Part shown: positions 1 to 12,526 of the stretch, one piece after another | Numbering within the stretch: position 1 is the first letter of the stretch | Layout: every line of letters starts with the position of its first letter | Assembly: GCA_018389105.1 (NCBI GenBank) | Contig: JACATO010002730.1 | Coordinates: forward strand, 2,338,501-2,402,500 | Reading direction: 5' to 3' | Source: Nautilus pompilius | Lineage: Eukaryota > Mollusca > Cephalopoda > Nautilida > Nautilidae | DNA: 64,000 nucleotides | Notes under the pieces: model-generated | What the model was told of the DNA's origin: nothing | The model's input: the letters and a program-made list of their open reading frames with translations, nothing else | Databases searched by the model: none | Translations under genes and position numbers: made by a program

Positions 1-2931
1 TTCACTTAATATATGAATGGCAAATAATCACCTAGATAAGCATTTTGTATTCTAAGTTCTTCCTCTATAGGATTCGGATCGAGTTCACTGATTGCAGCAG
101 CATTTTTTCAAATATCCTACAATTATTTACTTCCATTATGTAATTCGTCACGATACCATTCAAATATGAAGAAACGAAATAAAATTCGTTGGTTTCTGAA
201 TAAAACTCTGCAATAAATTCTTTACAAAACGTATATAGATGCCAATGATTCAAAATTGTTGCCATTCCAAGCACCTTAGGAACTTAATAATAAAATGTCT
301 TTAAAAAGATTTATAGTATATAGGGAATGTGTCCTGTATGAGAGGAAAAGAAGCGCTTGCTACAAATTACTGTAATATTTGGTATCGCTTATTCTTTATT
401 TAGAATACAGAAAAGGCTTCTATAAAACAAAACTACGGAGATCCAATAAAACGTATTGCCATACAATTGTAGTGACCTTTTTCTTAGTTTTGTACATACA
501 GCACTGTTAACAGATGAGGATGCAAGCAGACGTTTTTCAGATTATACAAATACTGATATCAGATACTATCTGTAGCCAAATGAATGGAATCCCAGTTTTT
601 ATTGACAAATGATCTTCGCAGAAAAGGTTAACTGTAGTTAATATAGGAAGTCCACATGGTGTTGAAAATTATATCATCTCCAGTTACTGTTGGCACTTTT
701 CAGGCCCCTTTCACTGTGACCTAATATTTGTTTCACCCATATGGTTTGTCATTCATTTGACTGTTACACAAAAATAAACAAGAGATGTATGTTTCATAAA
801 ATTGTAAGAAATAAAAAAAAGAAAAACTATAAATTATAGTGACGTTTTATTTGATTAGAATAGATTAATTTTTGCATGATGTTGATTATAATATTAACAA
901 TAGACTATTCGTTTCTTCTATTTCCTTTCACATTATAAAGATATACTAATGTTACAGATATTTGAAAACATATTACTACTTCGTACGATTATGGTTCCAT
1001 GCTCAATTTTTTTTTTCAAATTATTGAATGCATTAGAGAAATAACGAAATAATGTGTTCATATCGGTACTTTAGAGACTATCATTTTGTGCTTGGAAAAG
1101 TCTTTGAAGGGAAAGATTTCAAAGTAGACATAATAACCAATACAGAAATCATAATTATGACGAAGACCTAAGTTAATACAAAATAATAGTTTTAGTTATG
1201 AAGTATTTTTATTAGCATTCTTTCTTTAAGATAATCTAAAGTTTTTTTCCTGTTTTGTTTAAGCAATAAAGATAGACTATTTCTGGCTCGATGAAACCAT
1301 AGTAACCGACTGCCAGCTTGGATAGAATTTTATTGGTTGAGTAGGCATAACTACCTGGCAAAATGTAGTCTTTGATGAAACTTTTTACAACGTGGAAATA
1401 CGCGAGTTAGGAAACTAACAGCAGCCATCAACCAATACAAATATTGTACCTTCTGTGCGAGTAACCTAAAGCTTGAAGTATAATTTTATGCTCGACTTTT
1501 AGCATTTCCCCCTAATTAATGGCACAGAAGAAGTTGTAGGTAAAAAAAAGAACAGAACAAAATATCAATTTTGCAAAAATTAAAAAAAAAATTAAATTTA
1601 GTAAACAGCCAAACAAGTGTACTTTAAAATAGAAGTACTATATTGGATATGAAGTTGCATTTATATATATAAATTTATTAAAAGTAAAAATGATTATTAA
1701 ATGATGAAGACAAACATAACTTTTACTAAGTATTTATCTGCTCTACGTAACGATTAAATTATATGTCATGATTTTAAAGTTACTGACTGAGCTTTTCAAA
1801 GTTATATATATATTTTTTAATTAGCTACTAATTCAAATATATTACTTATAAGTTGTCTAAGAAATATTAAATTTATATAGATAAGTTATGTCTTGGATAT
1901 TTTATTATTATCATTTTAACAAAATGTTTTTAAAAAATTAATGTCGGATGAGTGCATATTTTTGTATACAAAATTTGTTTGCCTTGGCTGCAAAGAACAT
2001 ACGTTACTCTTGTTTGTTCTTCCATTATCATGTCTTATTAGAGACAATATGCTATAGAAATAATGACCTCCAATATATAAAGAAAAGCATGAAATTCAGT
2101 TACGTTTATCGAAAAGGAATCTTTTCTTAGAGTAACAGTTTTATGTTTCAGCGATTATTTCCTGTCGTCATCATCAGGTTTTGTCTTGACAGAGATTCTT
2201 TATTACTTCTGCAAATGTATTGACGTTGCTTTTGTTTGTGGCATTGTTTCTTGGATAGCCGTAAATGGTTATTACATGTTTTTGAGCGTAGCAATCTGAA
2301 ACTGGGTTCTATTTAATGATAAATATTTTTATAAAGCTATCCCTTAATGCAAAGCTAAGATGACGCACGATCGCGTTCAAATGGAAGCAGGCAAAATACA
2401 CAAGGCTAATTTCTTCTAATGAATCGGTCATTTGGATACTACTTTTAGCGTGCTATCTATTTAGCGAAATTTTGTATGCCTTGACTTTGCGTGTTCTACT
2501 TTATCTGGCTGATACTTTTATTTGATAGCTAAACGATCGCAAGCAGGCAATGATGATCAGGCTTACGTGTTTATGTAGCGTTTCATCCTCAGGAAGCCTT
2601 AGATAAAATCAGATTCAGACTGCGTCATACACAACTGTAATATAATTATTTTACAGAGGCGCACTGCTGTGAAGTTAGTTTGTTGAAATGATAGAACTAG
2701 TCCTTTCTGAAACTTTCGTAGAAAAGAGTTGTGCCTTTTAAAAATATGAAAGATTTTGGTAATATTTTACTAACATTGTACTCAGTTTTAATAAAAACAG
2801 CCTCAAACACAAAAAAACATTTACAATTTAAAAGGAACTAATAAAGACCTGAGTCCATATTTAATTTGAGTAGTTAGCTTTCGAAGCGTTGCAATATAGA
2901 AAAGTTAATTTTATCAGCAAAGAAGTTTGTT
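1..2931. other. AT-rich non-genic stretch, nothing recognised
   Basis: The sequence is AT-rich throughout, with poly-A/T runs and short open frames only. A 69-codon minus-strand frame at 65-274 shows no family motif. I saw no transposon ends, RNA gene or convincing exon. Confidence 0.5.
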
Positions 2932-3123
2932 TCAGAATTTATTCGCCCTCCCGGAGAAGAAAATATAATTCATTGGCATCAAACCTGGACTGGAACCGAT
3001 TAAAAACATGACCAGTTCATGGTTTGGCTGCTCCTGCTTGTTCTGAGCGCTAACCAGAAAGCCTCTATCAGTTTTTGCTAACACTAGTGTTTGTGGTGTG
3101 GCTGGACTGTCTTCAGTAACACG
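2932..3123 (-). other. GC-richer patch with a 63-codon open frame, possible terminal exon
   Basis: This patch is clearly richer in G+C than its surroundings. On the minus strand it is open for 63 codons between an upstream TAA and a TGA stop, with no early ATG. The stretch on its 5' side contains a run of 13 T, so a terminal exon with its acceptor near the start of the frame is conceivable. The plus strand of the same patch is also partly open, so strand and coding status are ambiguous. I recognise no domain in the translation. Confidence 0.2.
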
Positions 3124-3244
3124 TTATGGGGTAGATTTAGAAAAAAAAAAAACCTATCGCTGAGATTGGCGGAAGAAGACTTTTAAAGAGAGTCATTAAT
3201 CATATCTCTGAGGTTAGCTGGCCAGACATAGAAGTTTCCCTCAC

Positions 3245-3297
3245 AGCACGCACGCACGCACGCACAAGCACATACACACTACACACAGACACATACA
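3245..3297. repeat. CACG/CA-type simple repeat
   Basis: About four CACG units run into impure CA/ACAC-rich sequence. This is a simple-sequence tract with no coding content. Confidence 0.8.
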
Positions 3298-4095
3298 AAC
3301 TCAAAGGCGATGGTGAAAAAGGATTGTGAACCCGTGGTCATATGTAAACATTAAACAATAGAAGGTCTCAGATTCCGTTGATGTGAGCATAAAAAACAGA
3401 AGATGAAGACCCGAAGAGATACACTAACAGCATTCAAGGAATAATTATCTCCTCCCCATAATAAATCATTTCAGTTTCATTGAGGCGGTTCGGACACAGA
3501 TAACCAAGAACCATCCAAAGCAATTCAGAACAACACTACAAAGATAGAAATGAATCACTTCGAAGTAATCTTTGCTTTATCAGAAACTTCGGACCCATCG
3601 TGAAAGATCACTAAGCGTTCTCTGGAGATCAGCTATGATTTGCTCTTACCTAACAGCATAGACTATTGTTTTGTTTGCCGCCTCCTGATTCACATCACTC
3701 ATTGGTGCACAAATAAATGACAATAACGTGTCTATGTGTAATTAGATAAATAAGATTAATAATAAGTTCATTCAATTAGTTGAACTCTGTTTTGGTCTCT
3801 TCGAGATCTTATGAAAAGGTCGGATTTCGTTACCATATTTGAAAACACTCCGTGTGCAATCTCTGGAAAGATTTCTCTCACTGGAAAATCCAAAACTACC
3901 CTGCCACCCTTATGAAGAATCATATTGCAAGTTTGGTAAGACATATTAAGAGATTCATGCAAAAAAATTAAGAACCCTCTATGAAAATAAAAGCAAAAGC
4001 AAATCTTTTGAATAAAGTAGTCCAGAGACAGCAAACGTTGAACTGACTGTCTTCCTTCTGACAAATAAGGGAAAGTGAAAATTGTAAGTCTGTCT
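3298..4095. other. Non-genic stretch, nothing recognised
   Basis: This is mixed-composition sequence. A 98-codon minus-strand frame at 3,768-4,064 has no recognisable motif and no clear splice or promoter context, and is treated as chance. Confidence 0.4.
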
Positions 4096-4143
4096 TTTGA
4101 ACGCCTTCCATTGTATTTTTGACAGTCAATGGAAGGCCTTTCA
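4096..4143. repeat. Short inverted repeat (hairpin)
   Basis: The arms GCCTTCCATTG and CAATGGAAGGC form a perfect 11-bp stem around a loop of about 13 nt. An outer TTGAA/TTCAA pair extends the stem after one mismatched position. It could fold as a hairpin; there is no evidence of a microRNA, since the stem is too short. Confidence 0.6.
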
Positions 4144-4146
4144 AGT

Positions 4147-5306
4147 TAATGTAAGAATCTGACTTTCGACCGATAATTTATCCAATTCTGGAAGATTCAT
4201 GTTGTAATATTTCTTATAACTGTGAGGATAATATTAGAAAGAAATTGTCAACTTTCGCCAGTGACATTCTTCAGATTAATAAAAAACTGAACTTCGATTT
4301 TTTTTAAGACTGGCAGTGCAAAACGTCTGAGTTCCTCTGTTTTGAGTATTGACGTCGACTTTGTGAAAGACAGTGATTGCAGTGCACACCCTAGCTATGA
4401 AATAAATTAAAGAAAGATAACCCTATAATCTCAAAAGCATGTTTCTTCAGATCTTTGCATTTTATATTAATGTGTAGCATGATATAGCATAATAACAGAT
4501 AACAGTATAAACATTATAATGTGTGTCCAACATATGAATAATAACAATGAGCATGGAAGTAAGAAAACTTTGATTTTATAGACAGAATACATGAGTCACA
4601 GAAGTGGTTAGGATGCAGAAAGAAATATTTTATGTTCAGCCTACAACACACTTCACACTAGAAATTTACGATACATTTAAAGTTTGTTGTATTTCTCTAA
4701 ATCTGTTTACCATATATAGACGTGCATGGTTTTCATCGAAAACTGGAATTGAAGAACGAATCTTAGACTGCCTCATGAGAAAGCACTCAACTTTTGATAT
4801 ACACGAGCATTTTCAGTTTCATATCACAGATGCCTAGTAAAACACTGAGAAACTAGCAAAACTGGCAAAAAACAGCTATGATGGACTTCTATAACATTTG
4901 AATGAAATGTTTCGTTGAAACATTTTTTGGTATCAACAATTTTCTCAAAGAGTCTCTTGAATTCAGTAAAATTAAAAATTATTTGTGCTTGCAAATAACA
5001 ATTTTTCCTGCTGCAATCTTTCTTGATATTAGGAATTAGCTGGTGTTATCCAACGAAGAAAATCCTTTTCTAAAGCTCACCATACCAAATTATGCACTGT
5101 TATTGAAATGTTGTCTGCTGATGCAAGCAGCAGCATCAAGTAACCATAAAGAAAAATAAACTAGGAAAAGGATAGTAAATGCCAAGGAAGAATATCACAG
5201 ACTTGAGATTTTTCTGCATGGAAGAGAATCCAGTGAATAAGAGTAATCTCCCATTGAATTTCTGTCGAAATATAACATTAATACAATTCTAGAAATTTTT
5301 ACTCAC
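4147..5306. other. Non-genic stretch, nothing recognised
   Basis: The sequence is AT-rich with only short frames, including a 77-codon plus-strand frame at 4,604-4,837 that has no recognisable motif. No repeat structure or transposon end was seen. Confidence 0.4.
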
Positions 5307-5402
5307 CAGTCTCGATCAAGCAAAAAATGAAAACATTTTGAAATACTGTCATCGGCAATAAACGCTTGAGCTGAACTGTCATATTGGCTAAAGTCGCACT
5401 GG
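5307..5402 (-). other. Possible internal coding exon, unknown protein
   Basis: On the minus strand this 96-nt segment follows a pyrimidine-rich acceptor (ending TTTGAACAG) and ends at a good donor (GACTG then GTGAGT). The length is a multiple of three. Two of three frames are open; one reads through residues such as QCDFSQYDSSAQAF. The protein is not recognised, and no partner exon in a matching phase was identified nearby. A chance combination of splice-like motifs is quite possible in AT-rich DNA. Confidence 0.25.
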
Positions 5403-5744
5403 CTGTTCAAACAACACAAGATAAGTTTAATGCGCCAAGGTCTCAAGATCGTGCTATGGCTACAAAGAAGAAATATGACAGAGATCCTGGAGAACATTAT
5501 GGCAATCTTTTTCAACAGTACTTTTAAAGAACATGAGTGATTTTGGTTTGTTTGTTTGTTTGGTATATTAACTGTCTTGTAAACAGTTGGGTAGTTACGC
5601 AGGGGAATACAAATTTGAATTGTTCGACGCAATATCAATTAGGTTATTACATTTTGACAAGATGCTGGACGATGATAAAATGGTGTTGGTCACAGACAGG
5701 ATGGTGTATGCAAACTGGTTCAGAATTTTTTTTCCCTTTTCGAA

Positions 5745-5860
5745 CCCGGAATAAACCGGAGTAGTAGATTTCTCGCCCTGAACTAAACCGGAGTACTGTA
5801 AACCTGGAGATGAACTGAACAGGAGTAGTACATATTCTGATCCGAAATGAATCGGAGCGG
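5745..5860. repeat. Degenerate tandem repeat with AACCGGAGTA-like core
   Basis: Three to four units of about 32-34 bp repeat the core AAACCGGAGTA with AACAGGAGTAGTA and AATCGGAGC variants, separated by diverged spacers. The unit is GC-richer than its surroundings. All overlapping short frames are open because of composition and show no known domain. Confidence 0.5.
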
Positions 5861-6799
5861 ACGGTCTCATAGTGCGGTTCGACTCTCTGCTTGTAAGAAA
5901 TGTCAATTTCAAAATCGTGCTTTCCGTAAACTCGTATATGTTCAATCAACGATATGTACCAGTTTTAATCCATCATTCTTATCTAATTATATTTACGTTT
6001 TCCTTTTTTATTGCACATTGCACAAAATTTGTTTATCTTTTAGTAATTTCATAAAGACGTGTTCTTTATTACCAAAAGTCATAGAGCTGAATGCTTTTCA
6101 ACGACTTGCATTTTTTCATAATCTAAATAAATTTTGGAAAATCTTACTTACCTGAAAAGTGTAAATACAATATTACAAAAATGTTTACTTGACAAATTTC
6201 CTTCTAGATTTTATTTCGCTCTAATAAAAAATTATTTAGTTAAACTTTGTGTTCATGCATATTTTTAGACAACTTAAAGATGTCATATCCTCTCCAAAAG
6301 TGTCACGTAGTTAAATTTCTTCAATTTAGGTCCTCTCTCCTGCCACCCAACAAGACAAAGCTGCCCCTTGCATCTACAAAGATCTGTTTCGTATTTGTCC
6401 TTCTGAAAGATTTGGGATTTGTGAAATCATTATTGCTCTTAATTTAAATCAAATATTTGTCTTTAATGATATCAAAATACTGATATATTTTACACTTAAA
6501 ATTGAAGAATATTTGTTTACTATATGTCAGCTTCTTTTATGTGAAAATTAATCTTTGGTTCTCTGGATATTTTTCCCCCTTAATGTTGCATTGTTATTGT
6601 TTCATTTTAAAAAAAAAATAAAATTTTCGTCCGAAATATATTTTACACTTACGTATGGCCTGGAGTATGGTTCAGAGTATTCTGCTTATTTGCTGATTTG
6701 TATGTATGTTTAATAACGCCCTTCTAAAATAATTTATACTTTTGCTAAATTTAGTTTTAATATAAAATTTCAAGAAAAAATATATATCAGAAGAAAACA

Positions 6800-6804
<5 letters not shown>
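5861..6804. other. AT-rich non-genic stretch, nothing recognised
   Basis: The sequence is T-rich with only short frames. A 102-codon plus-strand frame starts inside the preceding repeat and has low-complexity composition with no motif. Confidence 0.4.
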
Positions 6805-6898
<94 letters not shown>

Positions 6899-6933
6899 TA
6901 ATAATAATATTAATAATAATAATAATAATAATA

Positions 6934-6966
<33 letters not shown>
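6805..6966. repeat. (TAA)n microsatellite, about 160 bp
   Basis: Nearly pure TAA/AAT trinucleotides with a few slips (TAATATAAT, TAACATAAT). The leucine/tyrosine-rich minus-strand frame here is only the translation of the repeat. Confidence 0.97.
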
Positions 6967-6969
<3 letters not shown>

Positions 6970-8995
6970 TGTTTAAATATGTTTTCAGGTAGCAGGAAGA
7001 AATCTGAAGAAAAAAATATATATAACTTAAAAAAAAAATTAAATCTATAAATTTGTTAAAAAATATTTTATGGCAATGTATGCAACTGGATTAAAAGTAT
7101 CTGAAAATGTTTTATTTAATAAACTGCTCTGATATTTTGGAGTATGTTATTTCACTTTTTCACCAAAGGATATTATTTTAAGAAACAAATATAAATACAT
7201 TCTTATCTATTTCATAAACAAATTGAAGAAAATTTTATTGTCAAGAAATCGTGCAGACATCTCCAACATTTTTGATGTCTCAAAATAAATGCGTGTTTTG
7301 CATCTAATTATTTCCCAAATTGGACAAGTATATATTGAATTTTAGTTTTACCCAATGTTTGCATTAGTGCATGGTACATGAAACTTATACTTTGTTTTAA
7401 ACAATAAACTTCACATTAATTTTTTGTTGGAAAAATGCGTTGAAATATTTTCTGCATGATCAAACAATTATTTTAATCACTAAATAGTGGGGTGAACAAG
7501 ATTTTAAACTGTAAGACAAAGACGCAGAGCCTTGAATTGTTGTAAGAAAGCCAAATTGGAAAGCTGAAGCTGCATTTCTTGATTTCAAGATTTCAAAAAG
7601 CCAGATTGGCTTGGAATTGAAATCATTGCGATAATTAATTTTCGACTGTTTTAATAATCATTTGGTTTCGGATTTCATTCATTAAACAATTTTTATTGTT
7701 TAATATAATCTTGGATTAAAGTGTCGTCTGTTTTGAGCATTTTGATCATGCATTCACGTGGGAAAACCTTTAGATAATTGAATAATAATATTAGAGCCCA
7801 TACATAAAACGAGACTAGTACGTGTCTTAAACTTCCACTGTGTACAACTATAACAAGGAGGAAACACTACATTAAAGGCCAGATATTGTAAAATAATAAA
7901 ATGAGGAATGTTGGGCTTTACTATCAAAGACAGGGAGGCAACATGATTTATACAATTGATTAATCAGTCGTCTTCTTGTTAAGCAGTGTGGTTACAATAC
8001 TTGTTGATTAAGCAGGTAGTGGACATCTCCGTAAAGATACTCTGGAATATATACTAGTTATTCATAAAATATGCCAAAATCTCTTCGTCAATGCCATTGT
8101 TCTGACAATCATCTGGAGAAGAAACAACAGGATGTCTACCGATGTTCTGCATGCTAAACAACCTTTGTTATCTAATCCGTCTCCCCGTAAAACTTGTGAT
8201 ATTCTTAGATCGGACTAGTTTTAATTAGATACGTTAGCATTTTTGTAAAACGTATGGATATACAGTAAAATAATTTGGTCCAGTAAAAGAAACCATTTTC
8301 TGCGCCTTTTGTAGTCGAACGAGAATTTATTGACACAGGATGAAGCTTTGGATGTGTATCAAAACAAACCTTGATCTTGTTACTATGTTTGAATATTAAT
8401 GTCAACCAGTACCGTGTAATTACTTTTGAGTCAGACTTGATCTTGAATTTAATAATCATCCTCTTGCTACTAGATCAATATTCATGGACTACAACTTCAG
8501 ATCTCACCGAAATTTGCAGTGGTGTGTCTCTAGGGCATTGCGATTAACTTCCCTTTTTGGTTTGAAATGTGCACTTATCTGAACCTGATTGAGAATTTTT
8601 GGAATTAATTTTGCAATGGTATAAAGTGAAGAAATTCTGTTCAAAGTATTGCTGTGAACTGGCTTGGAATTTGAAAGAACAATGGCAATGGATACCACAA
8701 ATTAGTATTCTGCTTCTTGTAAGCAGTGGGAGGCGTGAAAAAAAACATCCGTTACATTGGATATTGATATTAAACATCACTATAGAGATTTCTGTAAATT
8801 CAATGATTTATAATTATTTCAACATTTATTAACCATATTCTTTTTCCTCTTGTTCTTTTTTTCAGATAAAATCAATATCCTGTGATTGATAACAGCAAAA
8901 AGGCATACGACAGACAAATTTAATTTATACTTTTTTCTGCAAATAATATTATTAAGATAATCAATGCGAACAGGCTAACATAATACATAATACTA
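6967..8995. other. AT-rich non-genic stretch, nothing recognised
   Basis: The sequence holds short frames (64-84 codons around 8.2-8.8 kb) with no recognisable motifs and no transposon ends or RNA genes. Confidence 0.4.
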
Positions 8996-9113
<118 letters not shown>

Positions 9114-9189
9114 GTAGATGTAGTAGTAGACTTCTTTCTATGCTAGTTTTTCTAACATAGATGGACGTATATGACCAAAATTTGCATAT

Positions 9190-10063
9190 TTGAGATGTTA
9201 TTATGAGTATTCTTTACTATCATACTGCCGAAAATGCACAGATCTTAGAGTGTGGCGAGAGTCAACCAAACTCGACTCTCCTCGTGGATCTTTGGCTAAT
9301 TTTATGGCGATTTACCGAGGCATTTGTCACTACATGGGCAAAGTGACCTGGATGGCTTTCATTCGTGACAATGCAATAAGAACTACAATATCTCAAAAAG
9401 GTTTGCACTGGCCGTCAGCATTCTCTTGCAAACATCGCCCATATAATATAGATGAGTCAAAGAACAGTCCGAAGTCATCCATCATCATGGCTGCAGAGAG
9501 TGAGTGCTATGTAAGAGAACTCCTTTTATCCTACTGGGATGAAACAACCCTCGATCAATGGTTGCGTGTACTCCTCTCTAATGAAAGTAAGTTCTAAAAA
9601 ATGACTTCGTGATGTAGCCAGTGTATCTGGAAAAAACGAAATGAAGATATTGAAAGCAAAGACTTTATCACACGGACAGGAATGGCGGTTGAAGAAATAT
9701 GTTACTCGGTTTGGTTTGACAGGCGAATAAAACGAACTGGTTTTTGTATAATGACGTTTGATTGGATTGCCAGGTACATGTTCATTGTAAAGAGATGCCT
9801 ACTGTTTAGCAAGAAATACTGCATTCGATGCAAATATTCTTCAGGAAGATAACCTTATATAAAACATCTCTCCCATAATTGTAGTCTATTAGTGAAACCA
9901 AGACATTTATATTCTTACTTGGAAAAGAGAGTACATTAATCTGATGGAGCATCTGTGGAAGATTTTGAAAATCTGCTGAAGGAAACAATTCACATTCCAG
10001 CGACATTATTACATATGCAGGTGCGCAGAGTGCCATGAAAGGTTTAAGTAAAAATCTGGACAC
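9190..10063 (+). pseudogene. Worn Tc1-like transposase relic
   Basis: The best match is around 9,535-9,597, where the translation ends in a TLDQWLRVLLSNESKF-like string. This corresponds to the W-x2-VLFSDESKF motif carrying the first catalytic aspartate of Tc1 transposases; here the aspartate is replaced by asparagine. Near 9,935-10,000 another frame gives MEHLWKILK, like the DLNPIEHLW motif around the catalytic glutamate, with P and I lost. The region between is broken by several frameshifts and the central aspartate is not identifiable. No terminal inverted repeats could be paired. Known of the family: Tc1 enzymes are about 340 residues of DDE transposase; inferred here: an old, inactive copy. 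Other IS630/mariner relatives remain possible. Confidence 0.5.
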
Positions 10064-10064
10064 T

Positions 10065-10675
10065 ATCGCATCCTTTTTACCAACTTTAGGTTCAAGTTAT
10101 AATTTTTTTGCAATGTACTTTAAGCATTTATAAAACGGTTTGTTTTCCGATCTGAAGATGTTTGTCGGTGTAAAATAGACTGCAAAGTATGGTACTTTAT
10201 GGATATTTTGAGATAATTTTGTCCCTGTTATATAATCGCAAGTTCATAACACAGAAAATTTAGCCTGAATCCTAATGACCGGGGTCGGCGAAATCGTGGG
10301 AAAATATTCACCGTTTATAAATCTTTTAACGCTTAGCAAAATGTGTATAATGCCCCAGAAAGAGTTCATGAAAATTTCATGAAAAGAGACGTCAAAACTG
10401 CTTCGATTATAGAGAGATATCAGAGAATACCCTATTTACTAAAACACGGTCCTTATTTCATAATTGTGGTTTACTGCAATTTCCCTGATTCTCGCAGAAC
10501 ATCATCAGTTCCTTAGTATTTCAGTATTGCCTTAGGTCATGTAAGATATCACTAGATTAGCACAAGGCAAAGACTTTTCTATATCTATATTTTTCGATAA
10601 TACTAATAATGTAATCAGTAATGATTCTTACAATACCTTTCAAAAGTATGAAAGACATCCTTATAATTTTGTTGA
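10065..10675. other. Non-genic stretch, possibly 5' part of the hAT element
   Basis: No open frame or motif. It lies directly upstream of the decayed hAT transposase and may contain that element's 5' end, but no inverted repeat or 8-bp duplication was recognised. Confidence 0.3.
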
Positions 10676-10980
10676 CAACAACTTTTTGGGTCAAAAAATA
10701 AAAAAAGAGGTGAAATAGAATTACAGACAAAGACAAATAATGGAGGTATAGTTAAATTTGTACGACAAGAAAACAAAATTGATGAAGTTAGTGAAGTAAC
10801 CACTGAAGAAATCTTTGATAAAGACGAAGACAAAGAAAATCTTGATAACTACGAACAATCAAATGAAACAAATTCAATGTTAAAGAAAGAAAATACAACA
10901 GTTGAAACAGTATTATGAGGGGATGCATATGACATTGACGCCTGGCAACAATATTCAAACAACAAACTGTGTGACATGTA

Positions 10981-12526
10981 CAGTGCCGAACAAAAGAGTT
11001 GGGACACATGTGTGAAATTGATATTTGAGCTCCCTCGTTTTAACAAACGCATTTAAATATCCATCACATTGTTTATCATATGCACGAAACATGCCTTTAC
11101 AATGAATAAAAGCAACACATGCTATATGTTTACATATTCTCTGAAAAAAATATTTGAATCGGCAATGTCCGATTAGTACCCCGACAAAAGAGTTTGGACA
11201 GTCAGCAAAGCCATAAATATTTTTCAACATTCCAAATTACAATCGAACAAATGCAACGAAATGATCAATTAACTACTATTGAGTGACGTATCCATGATTT
11301 TCGATCACTTCTCGACAAAGGCGAGGAATGGATTCGACCAAACGATGGCAGTCGGAATTGGCTATTTCCTGCCAACTTTTCTCGACGGCCTACCAGAATT
11401 GGTCTAGGTTGAGATTCTTCTGTTTGGCCACCATGGCCTTCAGCTTCCAGGCATTTTCGATTGGGTTGCGGGATCATTGTCGTGCTGGAAGATGGCAGTG
11501 ACTGACATGTTCTCGTCGAGGTAGTTGACAATGACATATTTCAGTGAATTGCAGTAGGACAGGGCGGTCGCTCTGCCCCGGATCAACTTGAGAGGACCTG
11601 GTGCCGTCCCGCTCATATACCCGCAGACAATCAACAATCCTCCTCTAGCCTGTACATTCGGTCGCGTTCACCTTATATTGTATTTTTCGCCATATTAATG
11701 TCGAACATATACTGGGTCATCATTGGGAATGCTCATTATTATCGTTTCTTCGGAAAAGAGAACTCAAATCCATTGAACTTTCGTCCAGTTTTTGTTCGCT
11801 TCAGCCCATGCTATGCGGATGCGCCTGTTCTTGTTGCTGATCAATGCTTTTTTCTGGGGGATTCGTCCAAAGAGATTCCCCTCTCATAGACGGTGTTGAA
11901 TTGTGCAACTGGAGACATTCACTCCACTCAGGGAGGCTCGAATGGCCGTCGATGTCAGGAAACGATTGACCCTGGATTTGCGACAAATGAGTCGATCCAT
12001 TTGGTTGTCACATTTTTGCGGTTTTCCAATTCGCATTTTTGGTTTCGTGTTTCCGGTCTTCTTGTGCTGCTTCAGAATACTGTTTACAGTGCTTTCGAGC
12101 AATTGACTCGATCGGTTATCTCCCGACAAGACAGATTTTCTTGGTGGTGCTCAACTATCAAGTCTCTGATTTCAGATGACGGTGTTTTGCCAAGCATAGT
12201 GAAAAATTGATCTTAAATGGTCTTAGATGATGTGATTCTATTTATTTGATCCTTTAAAAATGAATATATTGAGGGGAATAAATGTATGCACAGATCTTGT
12301 TCACTGGCTCAACTCTTTTGTCGCGGTCCAAATTTGACTATGCTAATTCAAATAATTTTTCAAAACAATAGATACACATATGACATTTGTTGATTTTACA
12401 CATTGTAAAGGCATGTTTTATACAACTTATGGACAATAGGATGGTTATCTGTATGTAAATTTAAAAACAAGAGAGCTCAAATATCAATTTCACAGCTAGT
12501 TTTCCCAAATCTTTTCTCCGGCACTG
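10981..12526 (-). mobile_element. Tc1-like transposon with IR/DR ends, copy 1 (1,546 bp)
   Basis: The left end CAGTGCCGAACAAAAGAGTTG at 10,981 and the right end (CTTTTCTCCGGCACTG at 12,526) are inverted copies, each abutting a TA dinucleotide (10,979-10,980 and 12,527-12,528), the Tc1 target duplication. The motif ACAAAAGAGTTTGGACAGTC recurs internally near 11,180, and its inverse with CTCTTTTGTCG near 12,320. The ends are therefore about 200-bp inverted repeats with doubled direct repeats (IR/DR), as in Sleeping Beauty-type elements. The element lies antisense inside the hAT transposase relic: DIDAW-containing sequence is on one side and FEYPKC on the other, so it inserted after the hAT element was in place. 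Confidence 0.92.
11265..12197 (-). pseudogene. Tc1-like transposase, copy 1, internally deleted
   Basis: Reading starts at the ATG at 12,195-12,197 and runs leftward through an N-terminal helix-turn-helix region with frameshifts. The first catalytic position reads LFSEE near 11,756, so Asp is changed to Glu. The second motif FQHDN is intact near 11,485. The next bases join directly to the NPIENAW glutamate motif: compared with copy 2 about 90 bp between the second and third catalytic motifs is missing. An in-frame stop precedes the first catalytic motif. The product could not catalyse transposition. The enzyme would have bound the IR/DR ends and moved the element between TA sites in the nucleus. 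Confidence 0.85.

Noticed and set aside
6140..6165. Minus-strand donor-like CTTTTCAG|GTAAGTAAG
   Set aside because: The adjoining sequence is AT-rich with no open frame of exon composition, so it is probably a chance motif.
6672..6899. Leucine/tyrosine-rich minus-strand open frame
   Set aside because: It is simply the translation of the (TAA)n microsatellite.
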